NCBI GenBank assembly: GCA_041918675.1
Contig: JAYRVF010000011.1
Coordinates: 310,001-374,000, forward strand
From: SCUB01 sp041918675
GTDB taxonomy: Bacteria; Pseudomonadota; Alphaproteobacteria; Rhizobiales; Xanthobacteraceae
DNA length: 64,000 bases
Direction of reading: 5' to 3'
Below, in pieces: positions 1-9,400 of the stretch (within the stretch, counting starts at the first letter, position 1; every line of letters begins with the position of its first letter). A model generated the notes under the pieces. It saw nothing but the letters and a program-made list of their open reading frames with translations, ran no database searches and was not told where the DNA came from. The position numbers and the translations under genes are program-made.

Positions 1-242
1 CGCGACAGCCGTCCATCGGGAAAATTGAAGGCGGCCGCGATTTCAGGCCGCGTCGCCATTTCGGCGTCGAGCTGATCGACCGCGGCCGACCATTCGACAT
101 TGGCGAAAGCCACCGACGGCGTGCGAAATGTCTCGCTCGTCGCGCCCGTCGATGTCGCCACCGCTGGCGTCACCACCGCAGGCGTCGCGATCGTCAGGGC
201 GACGAAGATTCCTCGCGCCAATCGGGGAACGGATCGCAACAT
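1..242 (-). CDS. Hypothetical secreted protein, N-terminal part only
   Basis: An open frame on the minus strand begins with ATG at 242 and runs without a stop past the left edge, so only the first 80 or so residues are visible. The N-terminus has basic residues followed by a hydrophobic, Ala/Val/Thr-rich stretch (about residues 10-30), which looks like a signal peptide. The rest contains no motif I recognise. Third codon positions are GC-rich, as in neighbouring genes, and this frame is more gene-like than the overlapping minus frame starting at 264. The ribosome binding site is weak (GGGAG about 13 bases upstream). It lies downstream of efp on the same strand and may be cotranscribed with it. 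No function can be given. Confidence 0.5.
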   Translation of the reverse strand, partial: MLRSVPRLARGIFVALTIATPAVVTPAVATSTGATSETFRTPSVAFANVEWSAAVDQLDAEMATRPEIAAAFNFPDGRLS

Positions 243-307
243 GCGGTGTCGGTCGCTCCCTCATGACTTGCGAAATGCCTCATGCCCGCGCCCGATGCGC
301 GACCGGC

Positions 308-874
308 TCAATCCTTGGCGCGCTCCACATAGGAGGCATCCGCCGTCATCACGACGACGCGCGTGCCGGTCGTGATATGGGGCGGCACCAGCGTGCGCAC
401 GCCGTTCGACAGGATCGCCGGCTTGTAGGACGACGACGCCGTCTGCCCCTTGGTGACCGGCTCGGTCTCCACGACCTCGAGGGTGGCGCGCTGCGGCAGT
501 TCGGCGGCGACCGGCGTTCCCTCGTGCATCGACAGCTTCACCGTCATGTTTTCCTGCAGGAAGGCGGCCGAGTCGCCGATGATGTCCTTGGGCACCAGCA
601 CCTGATCGTAGGTCTCCGAGTTCATGAAGTGGAAGCCGTCACCGTCGCCGTAGAGGAAGTTGAAATCCTTGTCCTCGACGAAGGCGCGCTCGACCTGATC
701 GGTCGTCTTGAACCGCTCGGAGACCTTTACGCCATCGGAGATCCGGCGCATTTCAATCTGGCTGACCGGCGTGCCCTTGCCGGGATGGATATTCTCGGCG
801 GTGATGACGACATAAAGCCGGCCGTCCATGTCGACGATATTGCCCTTGCGGAGCGAAGAGGCGATGACTTTCAC
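308..874 (-). CDS. efp: Elongation factor P
   Basis: The 188-residue product is EF-P, which binds the ribosome E site and rescues ribosomes stalled on polyproline. The usual length and the KOW/OB/OB layout are present. The loop with motif PGKG places Lys33 where the modified lysine of E. coli EF-P (Lys34) lies. I chose the GTG at 874 because it gives the canonical start (MKVIASSLRKGN) and has AGGA seven bases upstream; an ATG at 910 would add an unlikely 12-residue tail. The genes for the lysyl-modification enzymes EpmA and EpmB lie divergently about 220 bp away, which strongly supports beta-lysylation of Lys33 in this organism. No hydroxylase gene (epmC) is seen in the window. Confidence 0.97.
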   Translation of the reverse strand: MKVIASSLRKGNIVDMDGRLYVVITAENIHPGKGTPVSQIEMRRISDGVKVSERFKTTDQVERAFVEDKDFNFLYGDGDGFHFMNSETYDQVLVPKDIIGDSAAFLQENMTVKLSMHEGTPVAAELPQRATLEVVETEPVTKGQTASSSYKPAILSNGVRTLVPPHITTGTRVVVMTADASYVERAKD

Positions 875-1093
875 GGATGCATTTCCTGTCTTGGGTCCCG
901 CCCGCGTCATGGGCCCGGACCGGATTGGTTCGGCTCAAGAGGGTATTGCCCGGCCGGACGGGGTAAGTCCCCGGGTTCTCCGGGCGGCCGCGCCAAGCGG
1001 GTCGGTGTCGCCGGGCAACATACTGATTTGGATCGCCAATGCTAGCCCCTCGCGGGAGGTTTGGCGGCGGCGCGGCCGAGGGGCGCGAAACGG

Positions 1094-2131
1094 ATGACGC
1101 CGCCGGACGAGGGATGGTGGACCCCCGCGCGGCTCGCCGATCGCCGCGCGGCGCTGCGATCCCGGGCGGACATCACGCGCGCCTTCCGCGACTGGTTCGC
1201 CGAACGCGAATTTGTCGAGGTCGAAACCGCGATTCTGCAGGTCTCGCCCGGAAACGAGGTCCACCTTCACGCGCCGCGCACGGAAATCACCGACGCGGAG
1301 GGGCGTTTGCGCGCGCGCTACCTGCGAACCTCGCCGGAATTCGCCTGCAAGAAACTGCTGGCCGCCGGCGAGCCGCGCATCCACGAATTCGCCCGCGTGT
1401 TCCGCGATAGGGAGCGCGGGCCGTTGCATTTGCTTGAATTCACGATGCTGGAATGGTACCGCGCCAACGCGCCGGTCGGCGTCGTGGTCGAGGATTGCGT
1501 CCGGCTTATCGCGCTCGCCGCCGAGATTGCACGGACGCGGCGGGTGGAATATCGCGGCCGCGCCGCCGATCCGCTGGCCGAGCCGGAGCGCGTGAGCGTC
1601 GCGGAGGCCTTCGACCGGCATGCCGGCATCGACCTGCTGGCGACGATCGCGGAGGGGCGGGGTGATCGCGAGGCGCTGGCGGCGGCGGCGAGGCGCGCGG
1701 GCCTGCGCGTCGCCGATGACGATACGTGGTCTGACCTATTCAGCCGCGTGCTGGTTGCCAAGGTGGAGCCGAAGCTCGGCGACGGACGCATGACAATATT
1801 GGACGAATACCCGATCGTCGAAGCCGCGCTGGCGCGCGCCGTTCCCGGACGGCCGAAGGTCGCGGAGCGCTTCGAGGTCTATCTCTGCGGGGTCGAGCTC
1901 GCCAACGGCTACGGCGAATTGACCGACGCCGGCGAGCAGCGGCGGCGTTTCAACGAGGCGATGGACGAGCGCGAGCGCCGCTATGGCGAGCGCTATCCGA
2001 TCGACGAGGATTTCCTGAATGCGGTCGCCGCGATGCCGGCGGCCAGCGGCGTCGCGCTCGGTTTCGATCGGCTGGTGATGCTGACGACGGGCGCGCCCTC
2101 GATCGACAAGGTTCTGTGGACCCCGACATGA
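1094..2131 (+). CDS. epmA: EF-P (R)-beta-lysine ligase EpmA (PoxA/GenX)
   Basis: A 345-residue stand-alone class II lysyl-tRNA-synthetase-like catalytic domain without the tRNA anticodon-binding domain. This is the architecture of EpmA, which ligates beta-lysine to EF-P. Motif 2 (FRDRERGPLHLLEF) and motif 3 (GVALGFDRLVML) of class II synthetases are visible near residues 105 and 325. The ATG at 1094 was chosen because the longer frame from 1061 adds an arginine-rich stretch not expected in the family. The stop overlaps the start of epmB (ATGA), so the two are probably translationally coupled. It is divergent from efp, its substrate protein. Confidence 0.95.
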   Translation: MTPPDEGWWTPARLADRRAALRSRADITRAFRDWFAEREFVEVETAILQVSPGNEVHLHAPRTEITDAEGRLRARYLRTSPEFACKKLLAAGEPRIHEFARVFRDRERGPLHLLEFTMLEWYRANAPVGVVVEDCVRLIALAAEIARTRRVEYRGRAADPLAEPERVSVAEAFDRHAGIDLLATIAEGRGDREALAAAARRAGLRVADDDTWSDLFSRVLVAKVEPKLGDGRMTILDEYPIVEAALARAVPGRPKVAERFEVYLCGVELANGYGELTDAGEQRRRFNEAMDERERRYGERYPIDEDFLNAVAAMPAASGVALGFDRLVMLTTGAPSIDKVLWTPT

Positions 2132-3258
2132 GCGTGGACAAAAATCCGCCGGCCAAGGCCGACAACGACACCGGCGCCGCGATCGTGCGGCTTGCCGGCG
2201 CGGGCGGGCGAACATTGCGCCATGTCGACGCGCTGATCGAGGCGGGTTTCATCGCGCCAAAGGATCGCGACCGGCTCGCCGCCGTCGCGCGGCGCTACCC
2301 GGTCGCGTTGACGCGCGACATGGCCGACCTGATCGATCCGTCCGATCCGGCCGATCCGATCGCCCGGCAGTTCGTGCCGAGCGAGGAGGAGCTCACGGTC
2401 GCGCGCGCCGAGCGCGCCGATCCCATCGGCGACGAGACCTTCAGTCCGGTCGAGGGCGTGGTCCATCGCTATCCCGACCGCGCGCTGCTCAAGCTGGTCA
2501 ATGTCTGCGCCGTCTATTGCCGCTTCTGCTTCCGCCGCGAGACGGTGGGGCCCGGCCGCGCCACGATGCTGTCCGACGAGGCATTGGCGCGGGCGATCGC
2601 CTATCTGCGCGAGCGCGCCGAAATCTGGGAAGTCATTCTTACCGGCGGCGATCCGCTGATGCTGGCGCCCAAGCGTCTGCGCGAGGTGATGGCCGAGCTC
2701 GGCCGCATCGGTCATATCAAGGTCATCCGCGTTCACACGCGCGTGCCGGTCGTCGATTCCGCGCGCGTCACTTCCGATCTCACCCGCGCGCTCGGCGCGT
2801 CGGGCAAGACCGTCTGGATCGCGCTGCACGCCAACCACCCGCGCGAGCTCACGCCCGCCGCGCGCGCGGCCTGCGCGCGTTTGATCGACGCGGGGTTCCC
2901 GATGGTCAGCCAATCGGTGCTGATGCGCGGCGTCAACGATTCGGTCGCGACGCTGGAGAACCTGCTGCGCGCGTTCGTCGAGTGCCGCATCAAGCCCTAT
3001 TACCTGCATCACGGCGATCTCGCGCCCGGCACCGCGCATCTGCGCACGACCATCACCGAGGGACGGATGCTCACGCGCGCGTTGCGCGGGCGCGTCTCCG
3101 GCCTCTGCCAGCCCGACTATGTGCTCGACATTCCGGGCGGCCACGGCAAGGTGTACGCGGGCCTCGCCCATGTCGAACAGGACGGCGCGCGCTGGCGCGT
3201 CGCCGATTATTGCGGCGATGTCCACGCCTACGCGGATTCGAGCGGGCCCGATGCGTGA
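2128..3258 (+). CDS. epmB: EF-P lysine-2,3-aminomutase EpmB (YjeK)
   Basis: A 376-residue radical-SAM enzyme of the KamA family. The Cys127-x3-Cys131-x2-Cys134 motif (VCAVYCRFCFRRE) binds the 4Fe-4S cluster that cleaves SAM. The family converts L-lysine to (R)-beta-lysine, which EpmA attaches to EF-P. The length matches EpmB better than the longer catabolic lysine-2,3-aminomutases, and the context (overlap with epmA, efp opposite) fixes the assignment. PLP-binding and C-terminal regions appear intact. The ATG at 2128 overlaps the epmA stop. A small membrane-protein gene overlaps its 3' end by eight bases. Confidence 0.95.
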   Translation: MSVDKNPPAKADNDTGAAIVRLAGAGGRTLRHVDALIEAGFIAPKDRDRLAAVARRYPVALTRDMADLIDPSDPADPIARQFVPSEEELTVARAERADPIGDETFSPVEGVVHRYPDRALLKLVNVCAVYCRFCFRRETVGPGRATMLSDEALARAIAYLRERAEIWEVILTGGDPLMLAPKRLREVMAELGRIGHIKVIRVHTRVPVVDSARVTSDLTRALGASGKTVWIALHANHPRELTPAARAACARLIDAGFPMVSQSVLMRGVNDSVATLENLLRAFVECRIKPYYLHHGDLAPGTAHLRTTITEGRMLTRALRGRVSGLCQPDYVLDIPGGHGKVYAGLAHVEQDGARWRVADYCGDVHAYADSSGPDA

Positions 3259-3448
3259 TCCCGACGAGCCGGAGGACGATCGCGGCCGCCGCGTCGAGAA
3301 CATCGCGCTCGGCGCGGGCTTTCTCGTGCTGGTCGGCGCCGGCGTCTGGCTTCTGATGACCATGGCCGAGGTGCGCCGGGTGCAGGATTGCACCGCGCAG
3401 GGCCGGCGCAATTGCGGGACCATCGAGATGCCGGACCGCGCGCGCTGA
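3251..3448 (+). CDS. Small single-pass membrane protein, unknown function
   Basis: A 65-residue open frame starts at ATG 3251, inside the last codons of epmB (eight-base overlap). It has an acidic/basic N-terminus (about 20 residues), one hydrophobic segment (about residues 22-42, NIALGAGFLVLVGAGVWLL) and a short polar C-terminus with two cysteines near residues 50 and 57. The overlap with epmB and the clean membrane helix argue for a real gene. I do not recognise a family. Any role in EF-P modification is only suggested by position. It converges on the methyltransferase gene ending at 3464. Confidence 0.6.
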   Translation: MRDPDEPEDDRGRRVENIALGAGFLVLVGAGVWLLMTMAEVRRVQDCTAQGRRNCGTIEMPDRAR

Positions 3449-3463
3449 CGGGCGCTGCCGCGC

Positions 3464-4168
3464 CTACCGCGCCGGCTTGGCGATCGTGTAGATCGCGACG
3501 GCTCCCTTGATCAGCGGCATGATCGTCTCGGGAAAGCGCGAATAGAAGAGCCGATGGAGCACGCGGGCAAGCCATCGGGGAAGCGGCGGCGCCTTCGTCC
3601 TCACATTCAGGATTTCAAGCCCGTTGCGGCGGCACATCCATTCGACGAACGAAAAGTAGATCGGGTGTATATGACCCGCGCCGCGAAAGACGTCGTCGCG
3701 ACCGGGAACCGGCTCGAAAAACGCGGGAAAGCCGCGCGTGAAAGCCTTGAAGCGCGACGACAGATCGTCGGGGTTCGGCGTGCTCAGGATCAGAAGGCCC
3801 CCGGCCTTGAGCGACCGCGCGATCGTTTCGATCCACGCCGAAGGGTTATGCAGGTGTTCGATGCCCTCGATGCTGAGCACGACGTCGTAGACGTTCGGTT
3901 CGAGCGCGACCCGCTCTAGGTCCGCGGCGCGGAAGGTCACGCCGTCGGGAACACGCGGCGGCGGCGTCAGGTCGAACGCGTCGACGCGCGCGCCCAGTCC
4001 AGCCAGCAGTTCGGAAAGCGGGCCCTGGCCGCATGGCGCGTCGAGAACGCGCTTGCCGGAAATTTCCGGGCAGCGCCGCTGGAGTTCGTCGAGCACGGCC
4101 ACGTGCACGCCCGGCGCGGCCATGGCGGCGTGTGGCATCGTCGCGTAGATCTCGGAAAATGATTTCAA
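3464..4168 (-). CDS. Class I SAM-dependent methyltransferase
   Basis: A Rossmann-fold methyltransferase of about 234 residues. Motif I is visible as VLDAPCGQGPLSELL, the acidic end of strand 2 as VDAFDLTPP, and the SIEGIEHLHNP segment is typical of UbiE/COQ5-like or sugar/envelope methyltransferases. The frame is open upstream to 4267, but that start would lie inside selD. I prefer the TTG at 4168, which has a GGGGAAG ribosome binding site just upstream; the ATG at 4138 is the alternative. It is the last gene of the minus-strand group with selD. That position allows, but does not show, a role in selenium metabolism. The substrate is unknown. Confidence 0.8.
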   Translation of the reverse strand: MKSFSEIYATMPHAAMAAPGVHVAVLDELQRRCPEISGKRVLDAPCGQGPLSELLAGLGARVDAFDLTPPPRVPDGVTFRAADLERVALEPNVYDVVLSIEGIEHLHNPSAWIETIARSLKAGGLLILSTPNPDDLSSRFKAFTRGFPAFFEPVPGRDDVFRGAGHIHPIYFSFVEWMCRRNGLEILNVRTKAPPLPRWLARVLHRLFYSRFPETIMPLIKGAVAIYTIAKPAR

Positions 4169-4202
4169 GTCGCTTCCCCGCGCTTTCGCTTTAGGTGCGA
4201 AG

Positions 4203-5258
4203 TTACCGCCGGTCAACGATCTCGATTCGCGGCGGGCCCGCGACGACTTCGCCAATGATGCCGACATGCGGATAGCCGGCCGCCGCGATCATGCGCCGGA
4301 TTTCGTCCGCGCGCTCGGCCGCGCAGGCGATCAGAAGTCCGCCCGAGGTTTGCGGATCGGTCAGAAGGTGACGTCGCCATTCGGCAAGATCGGCCGGCGA
4401 CGCGACGTCGGCGCCATAGCTCGTCCAATTGCGATGCGAAGCGCCGGTCACGCAGCCGGCGATCGCGAGGTCGGCGGCGTGGGTCATGACCGGAAGCGCA
4501 TCGAGATGAACCTTGAGGCCCACGCCCGACGCGCGCGCGACTTCGAGGCCATGGCCGAGCAGGCCGAATCCGGTCACGTCGGTGATGGCGTGGACCGCCG
4601 CCTCGCGCGCGAGCGTCGTGCCGACGCGGTTGAGCAGCGTGGTCGAGGCGATCATCTCCTCATAGGCGCCGGGCGGCAGCAGGCCCTTCTTGATCGCGGA
4701 GGAATAGATGCCGACGCCGAGCGCCTTGGTGAGGATCAACGCGTCGCCGGCGCGCGCACCGCCGTTGCGGCGCACGTGTTCGGGCCGGCAGATGCCGATC
4801 ACGGCAAGGCCGTAGATCGGTTCTGGCGTGTCGATCGAATGACCGCCGGCGACTGGAATGCCGGCGCTGGCGCAGACGGCCGCGCCGCCGCGCAGGATGT
4901 CGCGGACCATCGCCGTCGGCATCTTCTCGATCGGCATGCCGAGAATGGCGAGCGCCATGATCGGCGTTCCGCCCATGGCGTAGATGTCCGAGATCGCGTT
5001 GGTCGCGGCGATGCGCCCGAAATCGAACGGGTCGTCGACCATCGGCATGAAGAAATCCGTCGTGGCGATGACGCAGGTCGTCTCATCCAACTGCCAGACG
5101 GCGGCGTCGTCGGAATGTTCCGCGCCGACGAGAAGTTGGGCGAACGGCTGGGCGGCGGCCTCGCCGGCGAGCAACTCCTGGAGCACGGAGGGAGCGAGCT
5201 TGCAGCCGCAGCCGCCACCATGGGCAAGGCTGGTGAGCCGGACCTGTGGAACATTCAT
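4203..5258 (-). CDS. selD: Selenide, water dikinase (selenophosphate synthetase)
   Basis: The 351-residue enzyme makes selenophosphate from selenide and ATP, the selenium donor for SelA. The N-terminal active-site motif reads HGGGCGCK, with Cys17 and Lys20 exactly where E. coli SelD has its essential Cys17 and Lys20; the position is Cys rather than Sec. AIRS/PurM-type N- and C-terminal domains are evident (TDFFMPMVDDPFDFGRIAA, GGHSIDTPEP, TDVTGFGLLGH, LTDPQTSGGLL). It lies downstream of a TusA-like gene on the same strand and upstream of a methyltransferase. The rest of the Sec machinery (selA, selB, selC) and its client formate dehydrogenase are on the opposite strand within 10 kb. Confidence 0.98.
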   Translation of the reverse strand: MNVPQVRLTSLAHGGGCGCKLAPSVLQELLAGEAAAQPFAQLLVGAEHSDDAAVWQLDETTCVIATTDFFMPMVDDPFDFGRIAATNAISDIYAMGGTPIMALAILGMPIEKMPTAMVRDILRGGAAVCASAGIPVAGGHSIDTPEPIYGLAVIGICRPEHVRRNGGARAGDALILTKALGVGIYSSAIKKGLLPPGAYEEMIASTTLLNRVGTTLAREAAVHAITDVTGFGLLGHGLEVARASGVGLKVHLDALPVMTHAADLAIAGCVTGASHRNWTSYGADVASPADLAEWRRHLLTDPQTSGGLLIACAAERADEIRRMIAAAGYPHVGIIGEVVAGPPRIEIVDRR

Positions 5259-5306
5259 GGCGGCATTCCTTCGGCGAGATCGGCCGCGCGGGAGGCGCGG
5301 CGGACA

Positions 5307-5609
5307 TCAATGTTGTTTCATCACTCGGAACACGAAGAGCTCGCCCGTGCGCTCCCGCGTCAACAGGCGATGTCCCGTTTGGGCGGCGAAATGCGGCACG
5401 TCGATCTCGGTGAGGGGATCGGTGCATTCGAGAACAAGCACGCCGCCCACCGCGACGCCCGCGAGCGCCGTCTTCGCGCGCAGGACGGGTTCGGGGCAGC
5501 GCAACCCGCGCAGATCGAGGCGGATTTCGTCGGCGTCGGCGGTCACATGCGTCTCGCTGCGTTGTCGGCCAATGATCGCTCCCGCCAGTCCCGCCGCGCA
5601 CGCGTTCAT
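5307..5609 (-). CDS. TusA/SirA-family sulfurtransferase-like protein
   Basis: A 100-residue protein with the TusA-family signature LRGLRCPEPVLRAK; Cys38 of the CPxP motif is the persulfide-carrying cysteine in the family. The ATG at 5609 overlaps the stop of a possible upstream small gene (ATGA). A GTG at 5546 is an alternative start that would give a typical 79-residue TusA domain. It is immediately upstream of selD (48 bp gap, same strand). Known TusA proteins shuttle sulfur for tRNA thiolation, molybdenum cofactor synthesis or sulfur oxidation. Proximity to selD suggests, by inference only, a role in delivering reduced selenium or in sulfuration of formate dehydrogenase. Confidence 0.88.
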   Translation of the reverse strand: MNACAAGLAGAIIGRQRSETHVTADADEIRLDLRGLRCPEPVLRAKTALAGVAVGGVLVLECTDPLTEIDVPHFAAQTGHRLLTRERTGELFVFRVMKQH

Positions 5610-5872
5610 ATTGAAATCTCGCGCGCCAATTCCAGATCGACGCCGGCGACGGTGACCACGGAATTGGCGGTCGCCTTGACGATGCCGTCGGTCGGGATCA
5701 GCTCGGTCGCGGCGAAGATGAGCGCGCAGGCCGCCGCGCGGAGTGGGAGACAAGGAACAGGTGCCTGGCGCGGCAAATCCGCGACGCCAAGCGCCGCGCC
5801 CGAACATCTCGCGCTCGCCACGCGCCCACTTGTCAAACCGCCCCGAAACTCGGGAGCGTTCGAATTTCGCAC
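5606..5872 (-). CDS. Possible small protein upstream of the TusA-like gene
   Basis: An 88-codon frame ends with TGA at 5606-5608, overlapping the ATG of the TusA-like gene by four bases. Its second half (about residues 45-88, ending GVDLELAREI) has the strongly GC-biased third positions of real genes here. The first half does not, and it has no convincing ribosome binding site, so the true start may lie further in. I recognise no family or motif. It may be the first gene of the tusA-like/selD operon or a decayed remnant. Confidence 0.35.
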   Translation of the reverse strand: MRNSNAPEFRGGLTSGRVASARCSGAALGVADLPRQAPVPCLPLRAAACALIFAATELIPTDGIVKATANSVVTVAGVDLELAREISI

Positions 5873-6405
5873 GCCAAAATCCTAGGTTCATCGCGCGTGC
5901 CGCGTCAATGGCGATCGCGCGACGGTACCATTGGGCGGCTTGATGCGACGCGCCAGGTCGAGGCGCGCGCGGCGTCGACATGCGTGCGTCATTTGATCAC
6001 AGTTCGGAAAGGCCGCGACATGCGCGATCGCCGTTTCGGGTTACCGGCCGAATTCGGCGACGGCGAATTCGCCTCGTTCGCCGCGGGCGGGTAGGCGGGT
6101 GCCGTCGCTTGTCGCGAAAACGACGCGCGGCGCCGCGCTACATTCCAATCACCGAAGATGCGTAGAACTGCTGCGCCGCGCCATTGTTCGCGCGTGCACA
6201 ACGCGAGAGACCACACGCGCGCCGCATGTTTGACACGTGGGGCGACGCCAAATAGGTTTCGCGCACTACAGGATTCCCGACGGGTGATCGAGGCGGCGGC
6301 GTTCGTGTTGATGTCGTCTTGATGTCCTCGTCGAAGGAAGGCCCCGCCTCGGCGGGAGCGAAGACGACTTGTAGTCCAGGGCGCAAGACTCAAGAGGACA
6401 CACCG
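5873..6405. other. Intergenic region between the selD group and formate dehydrogenase
   Basis: This 533 bp stretch separates the minus-strand selD group from the plus-strand fdh operon. I find no convincing gene in it. It probably carries both divergent promoters; a candidate for the fdh operon is listed separately. A short direct repeat (CGAATTCG near 6050 and 6065) is visible. Confidence 0.6.
6230..6258 (+). promoter_or_regulatory. Candidate sigma-70-type promoter of the fdh operon
   Basis: TTGACA at 6230-6235 is followed after exactly 17 bases by TAGGTT at 6253-6258. The -35 box is perfect and the -10 box weak, which would fit a regulated promoter. It lies about 150 bases upstream of the formate dehydrogenase start codon. 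Prediction by eye only. Confidence 0.4.
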
Positions 6406-9400
6406 ATGAACATGGAACTCTCGCGACGCCAATTCATGGCCGGCGTCGGCGCAGGGGTCGCGGTCACCTCGCTCGGAGCGCTTGGATTTGGCGACGTGGA
6501 AGCGGCCCATGCCGCGACCATTCGTCCGTTCAAGCTTGCTCAGACCAAGGAAACCCGCTCGACCTGCCCGTATTGTTCGGTCAGTTGCGGCATGATGGTA
6601 TTCTCGGCACCCAGCAAGACCGAGCAGGGCAAGTTCGAGGTAATCCACATCGAGGGCGATGTCGACAATCCCGTCAATCGCGGCACGCTGTGCGCCAAGG
6701 GCAGCGGCGCCATCGACTTCATCAAGTCGGCGTCGCGCGTGAAGCACCCGATGTACCGCAAGCCCGGAAGCGCGCAATTCGAGCGCGTGACGTGGGACTT
6801 CGCGATGGAACGCATCGCGCGCCTGATGAAGGACGATCGCGACAAGAATTTCGTCGAGAAGAACAAGGACGGCGTGCCGGTCAACCGCTGGCCGACGGTG
6901 GGGCTCCTGGCGAGCTGCACCACGACCAATGAAACCGGCTGGGCGACCTACAAGCTCGCCCGCGGCCTCGGCATCGTTCAACTCGAGAACACGGCTCGCA
7001 TTTGACACGCCCCGACGGTGGCCAGTCTGGCTCCAACATTCGGGCGCGGTGCGATGACGAACTCCTGGACCGACATCAAGAACGCTGATGTCGTCTGGAT
7101 CATGGGCGGCAACGCCGCCGAAGCCCATCCCTGCGGCTTCAAATGGGTCGCCGAGGCGAAGGCCGAGCGCGGCGCCAAGTTGATGGTGGTCGATCCGCGA
7201 TTCACGCGCTCCGCCGCGGTCGCCGATCATTACGCGCCGCTGCGGGCGGGAAGCGATATCGCGTTCCTGTCGGGCGTCGTGAACTACCTCTTGTCGAACG
7301 ACAAGATCCACAAGGGATACGTCGCGGCCTTCACCAATGCGTCCTACGTCGTGAAGGAGGGCTACGCGTTTTCGGAAGGCCTGTTCTCGGGCTACAACGC
7401 CGAGAAGCGCGGCTACGACCGGTCGAGCTGGGAATACGAGATGGGGTCCGACGGCTTCGCCGTTCGCGACGAGACCTTGTCGAACCCGCGTTGCGTCTAC
7501 CAGTTGATGAAGGCGCATTTTGCCGCCTATACGCCGGAAATGGTCGAGCGGGTCAGCGGCACGCCCAAGGACAAGTTCCTGAAGACGTGCGAGCTGGTGG
7601 CATCGACCGCCAACGGCGAGCGCTCCATGACGATCATGTACGCGCTCGGCTGGACGCAGCATTCCCACGGTTCGCAGAACATCCGCACCGCGGCGATGAT
7701 CCAGCTTCTGTGCGGCAATATCGGCGTCCCGGGCGGCGGCGTGAACGCGTTGCGCGGCCACGCCAACGTGCAGGGACTCACCGATGTCGGGTTGTTGACC
7801 ACGTCGATCCCCGGCTATCTGGCGATGCCGATCGACGGCGAGCCGACGCTCGAGTCGCATCTGGCCAAGCGCGCGTTCAAGCCGCTGCAGGCCAATCAGA
7901 TCAGCTATTGGCAGAACTACCGGAAGTTCTTCGTCAGCTTCCTCAAGAGCTTCTACGGCGACAAGGCGACGCCGGAGAACAATTTCGGCTATGACAGCTT
8001 CACCAAGGTGGATGTCGGCTTCGATACGCTGCACATCTTCGAGGCGATGCATCAGGGTCGCACCAGCGGCCTGATCTGCCAGGGCTACAACCCGTTGATG
8101 GCGGTCTCGCACAAGGCCAAGAATCTGGCGGCCCTGTCGAAGCTGAAATTCCTGGTCTCGATCGATCCGCTGGAAACCGAAACGGCGCGGTTCTGGGAGA
8201 ACCACGGCGAATACAACAACGCCGACCCGTCGAAGATTCAGACCGAGGTGTTCATGCTCCCGGCGACGACCTTCGCCGAGGAGGAAGGCACGTTCACCAA
8301 TTCCAGCCGGGCGATCAGCTGGAAGTGGAAGGGGGCCGATGGACCGGGCGAGGCGAGGACCGACACGGTCATCGTCGCCGAACTGTTCATGCGGCTGCGC
8401 AATCTCTACGAAAAGGAAGGCGGCGCGGGCGCGCGGCCACTCCTCGATGTGAGCTGGAACTACAAGAACCCGATGGCGCCGACCGCCGACGAGCTCCTGC
8501 GCGAGCTCAACGGCCGCGCCCTTGTCGATCTCAAGGACGCCGAGGGCAAGGTCACGCGAGCCGCCGGCGCGCAGCTCGCGAGCTTCGCGGAGATGCGGGA
8601 CGATGGGACGACCGACGGCGGATGCTGGATCTATACCGGCGTCTATGGTCCGTCGGGCAACTTCGCCCTGCGGCGCGACAACGCCGATCCGTCGGGGCTC
8701 GGCGTGCACGGCAATTGGGGCTTCGCCTGGCCCGCCAATCGCCGCGTGCTCTACAATCGCGCCTCGGCCGATCCGGAAGGAAAGCCGTGGAGCGAGGCCA
8801 AGAAGTACATGGCCTGGAACGGCGAGCGCTGGGGCGGGCCGGACGTGCCCGACTTCCCGCCGCTGGTGGCGCCGTCGCGCAACGCCGGCCCCTTCATCAT
8901 GAACCCGGAAGGCGTGTCGCGCCTGTGGGTGCGTGGCCTGATGGCGGACGGTCCGTTCCCGACGCATTACGAGCCGTTCGAGTCGCCGGTCGACAATCCC
9001 TTGTTCCCGAAGGTCAAGGGCAATCCGGCGGCGCGTGTGTTCAAGGGCGACATGGAGGTCTTCGGCACGGCCAAGGACTTCCCGATCGTCGCGACCACCT
9101 ACCGGCTCGCCGAGCATTTCCACTACTGGACCAAGAACCAGCACATGAACGCGGTCGTGCAGCCCGAGTTCTTCGTGGAGATGTCGGAGGAACTGGCGAA
9201 GGAGAAAGGCATCAAGCATGGCGGCTGGGTCAAGGTCTGGTCCAACCGCGGCGTGGTGAAGGGCAAGGCGGTCGTCACCAAGCGGTTCAAGCCGCTCAAG
9301 ATCGACGGCAAGACCGTGCACTCTGTCGGCATGCCGATTCACTTCGGCTATGTCGGCGCCGCGCGCAAAGCCGCGCCCGTCAATTCGCTGACCCCCTTTG

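Noticed and set aside
43..264. A 73-codon minus-strand frame at the left edge
   Set aside because: The overlapping frame from 242, which runs off the edge, has a signal-peptide-like N-terminus and better codon bias.
7003..7005. TGA in the formate dehydrogenase gene as a nonsense mutation or pseudogene
   Set aside because: The family has Sec at this position, the frame continues intact, a SECIS hairpin follows, and selA, selB, selC and selD are all nearby.
5989..9342. A 1117-codon open frame on the minus strand opposite the formate dehydrogenase alpha subunit
   Set aside because: It is the antisense of a clear family member in very GC-rich DNA. Its translation is Arg/His/Asp/Ala-rich, without domains or a ribosome binding site.
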